A stretch of DNA of 64,000 nucleotides from Siderastrea siderea (Eukaryota > Cnidaria > Anthozoa > Scleractinia > Rhizangiidae), in NCBI GenBank assembly GCA_964030785.1, contig OZ034970.1, forward strand, positions 17,054,911 to 17,118,910. The letters are read 5' to 3'. Position 1 is the first letter of the stretch, and each line of letters opens with the position of its first letter. Under the pieces are notes generated by a model, which worked only from the letters and a program-made list of their open reading frames with translations, had not been told where the DNA came from and made no database searches. Positions 21,601-31,290 of the stretch are shown here, piece after piece. A program made the position numbers and the translations under genes.

Positions 21601-21750
21601 GTTTTCCTGTGGAAGTACCAGAGCCTTCCATTTTGAAATGATGCCAAATCTTAGCATTAATCAGAATGAATGTTTTAATAATAGATGCGATCAGACAAAG
21701 CTAAGCCTTTCAAGGCTGCCACGAGAAAATTGTCCTCAGTGTTTGAGCTT
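18640..21750 (+). pseudogene. BEL/Pao retrotransposon pol remnant
   Basis: In order: a pre-RT piece with DFYWCFFTGDLKRG (about 18900-18965); an RT N-terminal region at 19056-19652 with VHDKFLNAIH, LPWKEHPPLL, HFLPHHPVMR and ADMEKAFL; a connection piece at 19801-20094 (LYDPLGCTSPP); an RNase H-like fragment at 20244-20480; WWHGPLG near 20580; an integrase zinc-binding-like part at 21116-21481 (LPADHHLTVPIINDCHQRV, RYRFWITKGRH); and FDFAGTLFV with EKVYLALFSCGSTRAFH at 21488-21650. All match the BEL/Pao layout. The RT block that should hold the catalytic YVDD is missing between 19650 and 19760. Frameshifts and stops separate the parts, and a MITE interrupts at 20803. No LTRs were identified. Non-functional. 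Confidence 0.85.
20803..21021. repeat. Complete 219-bp MITE, GGGCCCGGTTGTTC family
   Basis: Ends GGGCCCCGTTGTTCGAAAG and the inverse CTTTGAACAACCGGGCCC. Inside, GGATTAAAATTTAACC and GGTTAGCTTAATCC are subterminal inverted pieces. It is inserted in the BEL/Pao remnant and is the best intact reference for the copies at 4208-5640 and 21754-24041. Confidence 0.7.
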
Positions 21751-22503
21751 CCAGGGCCCGGTTGTTCAAACTGAGCTTAAATCCTAACCTCAGGTTTAGT
21801 CGTCCTAAATTCAGGTTAAATTTTAACTGCGTGCTAGGTCTGTTGCGCGAAGGTAAGTTAACGCTAACCTCGGGGTAAAGAGCACGTTAACTTTAACCCA
21901 CTGAGGCAGCTACATTATTGCTAACCGCGGGAAAAGCTAAGAGCAAGCCGAATGGCTATTTGATGTTTTGTGACCAACAAAGAAGGAAACGGAAAAGAAA
22001 TTTAGAGTCGGAAGTCAGTGCAAAATTGATGATTTCATCGATAAAGAGCTACGTGTTCGTTACCAGTTTCGACAAGAGTTGATTTCGTTCGTTACGGATC
22101 TTGTTGCGGGTGATCTCCAGCTCAGCACTCCACGAAATCACCTAACTTCTGAAATTCTTTCTTCGCCTGTGAATGTAAATTAATCCACTCCTCAAGGATT
22201 GTCGTCCCCAGGCTATCGACTCCGATAGCGTTCACGGCATCAGCAATTTCGCTATTTGACTTTTTTCTCTGGTTTGTAATACTATTTGTCAGCTTGCTCT
22301 AAAGTACCGAAAGGTTTCTTCAATTTTCTCGGTCAAAACAGAAATATCTAAAGCATTAAAATTTTGTTTCTGGACTCTGCGAGAGCTTGCCAGGAAACCA
22401 TTTTAGCCCTCACAAGTCGGTCACCGTAACATCAACAACAAAGAAAAAGAGTAAGATGAACGTTTATTCGTTTGTCTCACGATGGAATCGCTTTGAGCTG
22501 TTG

Positions 22504-22548
22504 ATCGCGACGTTTCGACTGCAATACTGCTAGTCTTCATAAGGCGAT
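22504..22548 (-). ncRNA. Hammerhead-like motif in the 3' end of the Penelope-like element (mutated core)
   Basis: On the minus strand: ATCGC, CTTATGA, a GACT/AGTC hairpin, GAAAC, GTC, GCGAT. ATCGC and GCGAT pair as helix I. The first box reads CTTATGA instead of CTGATGA, which changes an invariant G, so this copy is probably inactive. Confidence 0.45.
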
Positions 22549-23746
22549 GAGGTCAATTGTTTACGTGTCGCTATTTGTAGCATGATGGTTCGCTGCTATT
22601 GGTGCATTTCGATCCTCGTTATTATTCCGACTATTAGATGTTGTTCCCTCACAGGTCCGTTTTGTGGTTGGTCGGCTGTTGTGCTTTCTGATCGTAGGTA
22701 TCCAAGCTTCTGGAATTTCGATTCCGCTATCTCTATTGATGTTATTAGGATGAAGTCTTATATGGATAGCCTCTTTGACCCTACGTGTGTACCAGTGAGG
22801 GTCAGGATCAATAAACTTAACTTCTTTCCAAAAGGAAGATGCCCCGTTTCGTTAGCGTGTTCGGAAACTGCGGAGGTTTGTGTACGAGCAAGCTGTATAT
22901 CTCTGTCGTGTTCTTTTAACCTGTCTTGCATCGCTCTCCCTGTTTCCCCGATGTATACTTTGCCGCACTCATATGGAATTTTATAGACGACACCGTCTTG
23001 TTTAGTTGGTTCAAGGGTGTCTTTCGGTCGTACTAAGTGAGACCTAAGAGTTGTGTCTGATTTGAAGACGGTGCGTACGCCTTGTTGTTGTAGGCAGCGG
23101 CGAAGAACCTCTGATACACCTTTTATGTAGGGTAGAACCGCAGTAGATTTAAATTTCTGCGTAGGTTCTTTGTTGGTTGCTGGTCTTGTTTTGTTGTCTT
23201 TGTGAGCTTTCGTACAAACGAAGAAGGATATCCGTTCGAAACAAGTACCGATGATAAATGTTTCTTTTCTTTAGAGATAGCTGATGGTTTAGATGTGAGG
23301 TGTTTGGCTCGGTCGTATAGACACTTAACAATACCACGTTTCACTGACTGAGGATGGTGTGAATCATAGGCTAGGTATTGGTCAGTGTGGGTGGGCTTTC
23401 TGTAAACAGTGGTGGTGAGAAGACTGTTTGAATCCCTTGAAACTGACGTATCGAGAAAGGGGATAGTGTTATCTAGAAGTTTATTGATCGTGGCCCTCAC
23501 TGGTACACACGTAGGGTCAAAGAGGCTATCCATATAAGACTTCATCCTAATAACATCAATAGAGATAGCGGAATCGAAATTCCAGAAGCCTGGATACCTA
23601 CGATCAGAAAGCACAACAGCCGACCAACCACAAAACGGACCTGTGAGGGAACAACATCTAATAGTCGGAATAATACTGAGGATCGAAATGCACCAATAGC
23701 AGCGAACCATCATGCTACAAATAGCGACACGTAAACAATTGACCTC

Positions 23747-23791
23747 ATCGCCTGATGAAGACTAGCAGTATTGCAGTCGAAACGTCGCGAT
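23747..23791 (+). ncRNA. Hammerhead-like motif in the inverted end of the Penelope-like element
   Basis: In order: ATCGC (23747-23751), CTGATGA (23752-23758), one extra A, GACT hairpin AGTC (23760-23778), GAAAC (23779-23783), GTC (23784-23786), GCGAT (23787-23791). Helix I pairs exactly over five bases. Penelope-like elements are known to carry hammerhead motifs in their terminal repeats. The extra A before helix II leaves activity uncertain. Confidence 0.55.
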
Positions 23792-24094
23792 CAACAACTC
23801 AAAGCGATTCCATCATGAGACAAACGAATAAACGTTCATCTTACCTATCTTACACCACGATTAACAATAAACACATCTTTAATGACAAGGAAAAAGAGTA
23901 TTATGGGATGCTAATCGAGAGTTAGCCGCGTCTAACCCGAAGTTAGCCACGGATTAATAACCCTACGGTTAAGAAATTTTTAAACCTCCGGTTAGCCCTA
24001 ATCCGAGGTTACTTTAACCCTTCTTTTGAGCAACCCGGCCCAGAAGTAAAGGGACACCCAATGAACCTCAGGATGAAGTAGAGGTTTAGTATAT

Positions 24095-24131
24095 GTAATC
24101 GCCTGAGGCCGAGTAGAATTAAGGATAATAG

Positions 24132-24166
<35 letters not shown>

Positions 24167-24211
24167 AAGTGAAAATTTATCCTTAATTCTACGAGGCCTC
24201 AATGCGATTAC
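24095..24211. repeat. Short hairpin with ~32-bp arms
   Basis: GTAATCGCCTGAGGCCGAGT and onward pairs with the inverse ending GGCCTCAATGCGATTAC. The arms include GAATTAAGGAT and ATCCTTAATTC. Probably a small foldback MITE. Confidence 0.6.
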
Positions 24212-24214
24212 TTG

Positions 24215-24876
24215 TTTATAACACAGAGGGCAAAATTTTCTGAAAACTTTTCATTGCACGTCGAAACACAATCCGCCGCCGGCACTCGGAATAAACAATT
24301 CTCCACACAAGCAATTTATTAAACTGCTACTCAGCGTCCAGAACAAAAAAAGAAACTGTCTTTTATGCATATGTTCATCTTTTGAGATAATTACAATTCT
24401 AGTTCGTTGACAAACTTACACTCAAAACTCAAACTAAGTAAATTTATTTAAGCTTACCTGAGTTGCGAATCGAAGCGACCTCTCGCTCGCTGAATTAACC
24501 AAGGTTTTCGGTAGTTTTAGAACAAATAACCATTTGCTGTTTCCTGTAAAACGTTCAGGTTCATCTTCTGGAATTTTTCTTCGAACTATCATCCGATTTC
24601 CATACCATTTTGCCAACCAACTCGGGTAATTTTAAACTCTGAAACTATATTCTTGTGTTGAACAACTCAAATCCAATTCAAAATCTGCTTTTCGTTTCAA
24701 GACGCTAACAAAATGCAAATGGCGCTCTCGCGCTTAGCCAATCAAATGCGAGTATTCTTGGCGCTTGCCCAATCAGGAGTCAGTAATTTTGCCCTCGTTG
24801 GAAAGAAGATTAAGAAAAAATGCCCCCTGTCTCAACCAATCAGCAATCAGTAATTTTGCCCTCTATGTTATAAATC
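24215..24876. repeat. TIR element, TTTATAACACAGAGGGCAAAA ends
   Basis: The left end TTTATAACACAGAGGGCAAA is matched by the inverse AATTTTGCCCTCTATGTTATAAA at 24852-24874. The interior is about 620 bp. A minus-strand frame at 24434-24616 was not recognised and may be element-derived. Confidence 0.5.
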
Positions 24877-25380
24877 TGAAAAGAGCCCCTTGGTAGGGTG
24901 GTTTCTTCGAACGCTTGATTTGTCGTGTAAAACGTTGTCTTTAGAAGGTTCTAAAGAATGCGGAGTTACCGTATGAAGACCTCTTGACTGCTAATACAGA
25001 TTGTAGTCGCCGAAGAGACAAGTAAAAGCTTGGATAGGTTCAAGAAGTTCAGATGTTGCTAATGTCAGCTGCTAATAAGTGTCACAACAGTTTCATTGTC
25101 AAATTCTCATGTTATTTCTTTCTTTATTTCTTGTACTTTTCTAGCTTATTGTGACAGCGTTACCATCTATACTGAGCAGTCCTTCGTCCCAGAAATATTC
25201 TTCGCTCCTTCGTTGTATAACATATTTGGGTATAGTTACCTGTACTCCCCTCAGCCATTACTACCATTTGCGAGCTACCCTGTTTTTCCGCGTTTATTCA
25301 GCGTAAAACATGTCAGTTTGTCTAGACAAACCGTCGCTTTTGTCACATGAACCAATTAACGTTTAGACCGTGAACCTGAC

Positions 25381-28300
25381 AAGTTTTGACAGCTCTGCCT
25401 TTGTGTTTCTGCACGTGCTACGCAGGCTTAGAAAACATTGCACCAAGTTTTATTTCGAAATGGCGCTCGTTCAAATCAAAGTCGTATATTCCTATTACTC
25501 TACAGAAAGGGTAACTCCCATTTTTGTCAGCGAAGAAGAGTTGCTAGATTTAAATTATGATGCGTTTAAGTGGAAGATCGTAAAGGAAATACCGCATTTG
25601 GGAAAGATAACGGACACGACATCGTTGCACCATACAGTATTGAATCGAGGCTACCAAGTAGATATACAGCTATTTCAATTAACGTTGTCAGATGAAAGTT
25701 TAAGCCCACACGACAAGACCGCAGGGTAATATGGGATTTTTGTGCCTAAGTTCACCAAAATCAGTAGTACCTTGCTTGCCGTACAATAGCGAAGGACATG
25801 GAAGAGTTTTTAAAGCATAAAAATTAAACAAATAACCTAAAAGAATTATTTTCGGATACAGTTTTCGTTCAAAACAATTTTGAATCCCACTCATCCTTTT
25901 GTTTACGGGTTAAAACGGGATGCAAATTTTAAATATATGGGTACACGTGGGGCACGTACAAGGTATGTAAATTAGAAGTAGGAAAAACAGCATCATGAAA
26001 AATATGGACCATGAATTTTTGCACTTCAAGGCAAGCACTAACAACTGAAAATGGAAAGCCAAATCAGGATTGCCGCTAACAATAATCGGTTGGTGCCAAT
26101 TTATTACTTGTACTAAGAAATTCAAAGTTCCCGACCAACTTCTGACAACCGTTAAACTAAGTCTGATTTGCAACTGCCCACACTACCCTTCGGTCTTGTC
26201 GCGCAAGCTTGAGTCGGATCCGACGACCTTAACTGAAATAGCTGTATCGCCAGCTTACTTTCAGCATCAAATAAAAGGAGTTTGGGAGAAGAACTCTACG
26301 AAAGCAATTGAATTCAAGGCCGTGGTGTTTGATTCTCCTGGTGTTGCATCTCCGCCAAGAAAAAAGGTTAACAATGTCACAATGTCAAGCCCAGTATCAA
26401 AGAAGAAACTACAGGACACCCAAGCATAATATTTGTGTATAATTAAAAATGGCGTTTCAAAATACAAGACTTTGTATGGGATTTCGAAGCGAACATTTTG
26501 AGCAATACATAACAGCAAACTAACTGAATAAAGTTCATGAAACATCACATGGTGTTGTTTGCTATCCTTACAACGCATTTTGAGCAATTTTAGGTTCATT
26601 TACTTTACTGTGTCTTACTACATGTATAATAATACATTGACAAGGAAGGAGTCATTTGGCCCGATTTAGCCACTATCACCGCTCGACACGTTTCGGAATT
26701 CGCTCGAATTTACCCACAAATATAGTTCAGGCTCCCATTCTGACTTAGCGACTTGACAAAAGGAAGACATACAAGTGGTTTTCTCAAAACCAATTGCACA
26801 TACCTCGTGTCCCAAAAGAATTATCCACTGCACAAAATCATAACAGAGTCTCAAAATAGGCCGCCATGGATCCGTGAGGATCCCGATAGTCCCATTTGAC
26901 CGCGATCGGCACTGGACACCAGTCAAATTATGCCCTTATGGGGAGGGCCACGTTCGTTTTGGTCGTGTTACAATTGTAGTAACTATGACCCGGTGCGGAC
27001 ACAAGATTGTCGCTCTGACGTAGTCTGGTTCGCGTGAGAGAATCGCTGCGTTTTACAAGCAGATAGCAAAAATAAATCATTCCCATTTCTGAATTCATAC
27101 CCATTTTCAGGGTGTATATTTTCTTGTTTTTTTAATAAGTAGGTTACCTGACCGGCTTCATGCAAATATAGAAATAGATATAGTATATACAATAACAATT
27201 TTAAAATAAAACATTTTCACGCGCGTGAGGATATGAATTTAAATGAATTTGCCGACTTCGATTCGGAAAATATATCTGATATATAAAACCTATCTACGAT
27301 TCCAAAAAATTGAACACATTCAATTCACGCAGAGTACGTATTTAAAAGTTACGCAGTAGACTGACCTGTACTACAAACGTTTTGTACATGACGCAAATAT
27401 GTTCAATTTACCACGCATGAATAGAAACATAGGAGGAAGGAGAAACACGGCTCACTTTCTTTTTTTCTTGACTCGTTTTCATTTTCTAACGGCCAAGACC
27501 GTTTTAATTTCTTTCGATAACTTAATTCTCTCCATAAGGTCACGGAGTCCCGTGCAGCGATTCCACCTTTCTGGCGCACCGGGTCATAGTTACTACAATT
27601 GTAACATGCGGACCAAAACGAGCGTGGCCCTCCCCATTGGGGCTTAATTTTTACTGGTGTCCAGTGTAGACCGTGGTCAAACGGAACTCTCGTGATCCTC
27701 ACGGATCCATGGCGGCCTATTTTGAGACGCTATTTTGATTTTGTGCAGTGAAAAAGTCTTTTGGGACAGGAGGTATGTGCAATTGGTTTTGAGGAGATCA
27801 CTTGTATGTCTTCCTTTTGTCAAGTGGCTAAGTCAGAAGGGGAGCCTTAACTATATTTGTGGGTAAATTCGAGCGAATTCCGAAACGTGTCGAGCGGTGA
27901 TAGTGGCTAAATCGGGCCAAATGACTCCTTCCTTGTCAATGTATTCTACACGTACTAACACAGTCAAGTAAATGGACCTAAAGTTGCTCAAAATGCTATG
28001 TAAGGATAGCAAACAACACCACGTAATATTTCATGAATTTTATTCAGTTAGTTCGTTGGTTTGTATTGCTCAAAATGTTCGCTTCGAAATCCCATACAAA
28101 GTCTTATATTTTGAAACGCCATTTTTAATTATATTCAAATATTTTGCTTGGGCTTCCTATGAAGAAACTAGCTTTTACCCGCGCTTTTACAACCACGCAC
28201 GCGACACCGGACTTTGAGACTAATGAGCCAGGTAAACTTGAGGAACAGGATAAATGCAATACTGCTTCTGAGAGATATACGAAAAAGGCGGAGAGTGATA

Positions 28301-28998
28301 TTGCGAGGAACTGAAGAGCGAGCTCCGTAAACTTGAACTGGAAGACCAAGAAATCTCGCTTAAAATACTGAAAGTGAAATCTCATGCAGCAGACGGCAAC
28401 ATGAGTCGAAATTGTCACCTACGACTGGGGCATACGGCCTGAAATTGTACTTATGGAAAGTGCATGTCCTTATTTCATTGCGGTGAGGAGAAATTACATC
28501 CTGGAGAACTTAACAACAGGGAGCAGCGAATTGCCATTAACAAACTAACATCTGAAATTTCAAAGATGGAAAGAGAAATACAACTTAAAAAAGACACTGC
28601 ACAAAAAATTAACGAGTCGTTATCTCAACAAATAGAACAAACAATTTTGAAGGAAAATTCCAGCGCATACACTACACCTAGAGGTTTACGGAACTGGGCA
28701 CTGTTGCGCAAACACGTGTTCATTGTTGAGAATTATTGTAAGGTAAATTATGGAGGAAAATTTCCACCAAAGCACAAACTATCCCACGTCTTGATGCAGG
28801 CACTTGAAGAAAACAGAAATGTGACAACCGAGCCACTCAAACAAGCCAAATCTAGGAAAACCCAGCAAAAAGTCTTCTTGAAAATCATGGCATTGTTTTC
28901 CCGCAAGCAGCTAATACGAACAAAAATTGTTCTGATCTGGTTTTCCGTTGCAGTCCAGCGACGAAGGAAGAGGAGCAAGAACAGTTAAAATGGTTTTA
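25381..28998 (+). pseudogene. Disrupted coiled-coil/zinc-knuckle ORF, probable transposon-encoded protein
   Basis: I cannot name this family. The leader at 25381-25459 precedes ATG at 25460, which begins a frame (to 25729) with MALVQIKVVYSYYSTE, FVSEEELLDL and AFKWKIVKEIPHL. A second part at about 26190-26427 has a Ser/Lys-rich segment. A third runs from about 28215: acidic coiled-coil sequence (KSELRKLELEDQEISLKIL), then a Cys/His cluster (NCHLRLGHTA, NCTYGKC, LFHCGEEKLHPGE), then a basic helical region with WALLRKHVFIVENYCK and KFPPKHKLSHVL, ending EEEQEQLKWF with TAG near 28998. In-frame stops, at least two frameshifts and the inverted repeat at 26420-28155 break it. An AATAAA then ATT repeats follow at 29161. 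Its leader matches that upstream of the transposase at 34010-35001. Confidence 0.5.
26420..28155. repeat. Large inverted repeat (two ~575-bp arms) breaking the ORF
   Basis: The left arm (about 26420-26996) and right arm (about 27579-28155) are inverses along their length, sharing GACAAGGAAGGAGTCATTTG, TTTCGGAATTCGCTCGAATT and CCGCCATGGATCCGTGAGGA. The spacer is about 580 bp. The arms differ by scattered substitutions and small indels, so the structure is not fresh. Frames read in opposite directions in the arms are mirror images and not genes. Confidence 0.75.
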
Positions 28999-29160
28999 GC
29001 AGTTTTTTTAGCTTAGTTAATTGTTGTAATTAGGCTTTTTAAATGTATATAAATATTTTTCCATTTTATATATATTAATTACGTTTTTAGTTAGGCAGGT
29101 TAGGTGTCCACAATTAGTAGAGGGGACTTCTCCCCTCAGCTACTACAGTTTTGACACGTT

Positions 29161-29166
29161 AATAAA

Positions 29167-29234
<68 letters not shown>
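29161..29234 (+). repeat. AATAAA directly followed by (ATT)n
   Basis: AATAAAG at 29161 runs straight into about 22 TTA units, 160 bases after the end of the disrupted ORF. This looks like a polyadenylation signal abutting a microsatellite tail. Confidence 0.8.
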
Positions 29235-29235
<1 letters not shown>

Positions 29236-30423
29236 AAGTGGCAGGGCCGCACCAGAGGCTCTTGCCTTCACGTTTCCACGGAGCATAAATGCCCTTCACG
29301 CCGGAAATGGCAATGGTTCCACCATCTGGGTTTTACTCAATCACTGATCAGTCGCACGTACATCCTTCACCACAAGAGGGTAGCTTTACGCATTACACAC
29401 CTCAAACCACCTACTCAGTGTTTGAGTCTTCTGCTGGAACAGATATATGTAACAGTATCATTCGTACTGCAGCAGAACCTGAAACGCCGGCAGAGGATGA
29501 AACAGCAAGGAAAACCGCTCGTTTGTTGCTTTCTCTGAACTCTTTTCATAACAAAGATTTGCAACCTTAAACTGACCTTGCAAGTTCGCACCAGTTTATA
29601 CACGTAAACTGTCTAGCTCTTCAATTTGTTCAGTTGCGTTAGCCATTCGTTGTGTGAGTTTGCATTGGACAATTCCACTGGATTTGAATTTTCAATGATA
29701 TGTATTACAGCGTAAAGTTGTGTTGTCTACGTGACAGCCGTAGAGAAACCAGAAATGAGCACCAATTTTAGTGCTATGTGCACTACGAGATATAGTACAC
29801 TTTCGCAAGCTTAGTGGGTGCACAATTCACAGCTGTATGGTACGTGTTGAGTTATTTTCAAGACCTTGTTTGAATTTGTCGAAAGTGTCACTCACTTTAA
29901 TTTAAAAAAATGCTAGCAGGTAGCACCGAGGAAAGTCGGTTTGTAGCGTAACATCGAGCAATACTAAGAAGTCAACCAAAGGATGTTAGCTACATAACAA
30001 CTCTTTACTCTGTTTATTTTTGGGAAAGGCGCAAAAGGAACACGTCCAACAGAGCGGTAGAGATTTCTCTGACTTTCGAGTTGATATTATATTAAATTCA
30101 AATAAACAATATCTTGTATTCTGAGTTATTTCAAGATTTCCTCGCGGGGCTTGAGTTTTGTTTAACAGGGAAATGAATACTTAACATGCAGGCCACGAAG
30201 CGTATCATGTACAACAACAACAACAATTTATTTCTTAGTTTTAAAAACTAAAAATACGAAGACACTACTGTTATTGTTGCATATAATAGTCTTTAAAACC
30301 ATTCAAAACATGACCCAATTAAGCTGCAATCTTTCAGTGTTCTGGAAAACTAAACATTGGGAAACAGATACGAAGTTGTCGAGTAAAAATTTCTCGCGTC
30401 TTCGCTGGAAACAGATTCGACAG
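29235..30423. other. Unassigned sequence
   Basis: Contains a 93-residue open frame at 29289-29570 (Ser/Thr/Pro-rich, starts MPFTPEMAMVPPSGFYSI). It has no recognised family, and neither splice sites nor a promoter support it. Confidence 0.4.
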
Positions 30424-30849
30424 CTTCCCCTATAGGCTCATTCTCCAGCTGTGAGTGTCTCGATGCGTCCGCGATTCTCGCCACCTTCACGGCGGGAGTG
30501 AAGAACCTTCGAGTTTGGACCCGAGTTCGAGTTCGAGTTAGAGTTCGAGTTCGAGTTCGAGTTACAAGAATTCAATGAAATTTTCACAATTATCTGTAAA
30601 TGACCGTGAAAAAGAGCAAAAGAGACGCTGCGAAACCTGCTGTAAAGCACGATGAAATCGATAATCGATAATGACCGATAGAAGTTAGTTCAATTGTATC
30701 TGAAATCGATGAAGGTATTTGTAGTGAAGACGCATTTTTAATACAAGGTTGGGGACTGGCGCTAGCCATGCACGCGGACTGTCGATTTTTCAGAAGTTCA
30801 TCTTCATGCATTTCACCAATCTAAAGCACAAAACAGCATATGACAAAAT

Positions 30850-31290
30850 ACCTTGTTGACCCCTGGTGGGTGGGAACTAGAGAAATGTGTGTATTGAAAT
30901 GTTTCAGTTGGTTTGAAATGCATTTTTATGTCTAATATAGACCCGTTAGCGATTCTTTCGCTTTTGTAAACGCTTGTGTCGAGGAACGTAGTATCTGTGT
31001 CAGATACTTCAGCCGTAAACTTGATGGTGGGGTGGTGGCTATTTGCTTGTTCCATGAATTGCGTGACCTCGTCTTTGTTTGTATTCCAGATCGAGAATAT
31101 ATCATCAATATACCTTTTCCAGACGAGTGGTTTTACAACGCTACCATGTAGGATTTGTGATTCTACAGGCCCCATAAAAATGTTGGCAAAAGCGACTGTT
31201 TCCATGTTGGATTCAAATTTGCCCCCAAAATTATATGCCTCTTCGCTTGCGTATGTCACCTTATGCTCATCGCACGTGTGAACAACGTTG
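30850..31290 (-). pseudogene. Penelope-like reverse transcriptase fragment with YIDD
   Basis: On the minus strand the frame from 31259 shows FANIFMGPVESQIL, then KRYIDDIFSIW (the catalytic Y-I-D-D at residues 50-53), KFTAEVSDTDTTFLDTSVY and FKPTETFQYTHFSSSHPPGV. These are core blocks of Penelope-type RT palm and thumb. The fragment begins abruptly and after HPPGV is joined to unrelated sequence of the inverted repeat. No endonuclease follows. It differs from the element at 22454-23889, being another lineage and covering an earlier part of the protein. Confidence 0.8.

Larger units (their letters stand above)
22454..23889 (-). pseudogene. 5'-truncated Penelope-like element, RT C-terminus plus GIY-YIG nuclease
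   Basis: Flanked by GAAAAAGAGTA on both sides (22443-22453 and 23890-23900), an 11-bp direct repeat. On the minus strand the frame from 23713 carries IPFLDTSVSR, TVYRKPTHTDQYLAYDSHHP and SVKRGIVKCLYDRAKHL, typical of the end of Penelope RT. Further on (about 23050 to 22830) come YKIPYECGKVYIGETGR, LKEHDRDIQLART and SEHANETGH, a GIY-YIG endonuclease. A one-base loss near 22820 breaks the frame before the C-terminal tail. The terminal ~380 bp (22454-22830) is repeated in inverted orientation at about 23480-23855, a usual Penelope arrangement. Most of the RT, including the catalytic motif, is missing, so it is dead. Confidence 0.85.
21754..24041. repeat. TIR element of the GGGCCCGGTTGTTC family, split by a Penelope-like element
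   Basis: The left end GGGCCCGGTTGTTCAAACTG and right end CTTTTGAGCAACCCGGCCC are imperfect inverses. Near both ends are runs of GGTTA/TAACC motifs. The interior is broken by the Penelope-like element at 22454-23889. Confidence 0.6.

Noticed and set aside
22582..22986. 134-residue + strand frame starting MMVRCYW
   Set aside because: It is the antisense of the Penelope-like terminal repeat, which also appears mirrored at 23713 on the minus strand.
23149..23337. Second minus-strand frame inside the Penelope-like element
   Set aside because: Shadow of the RT frame in another phase.
25096..25350. 84-residue frame with a hydrophobic start
   Set aside because: No family, promoter or splice context; lies just upstream of the shared leader and is likely non-coding.
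29161..29234. CRISPR-like or regulated repeat array
   Set aside because: It is a plain ATT microsatellite, and the window is eukaryotic.
30438..30650. Frame encoding an Asn-Ser repeat
   Set aside because: Produced by the GAGTTC hexamer repeat inside the inverted arm; low complexity.
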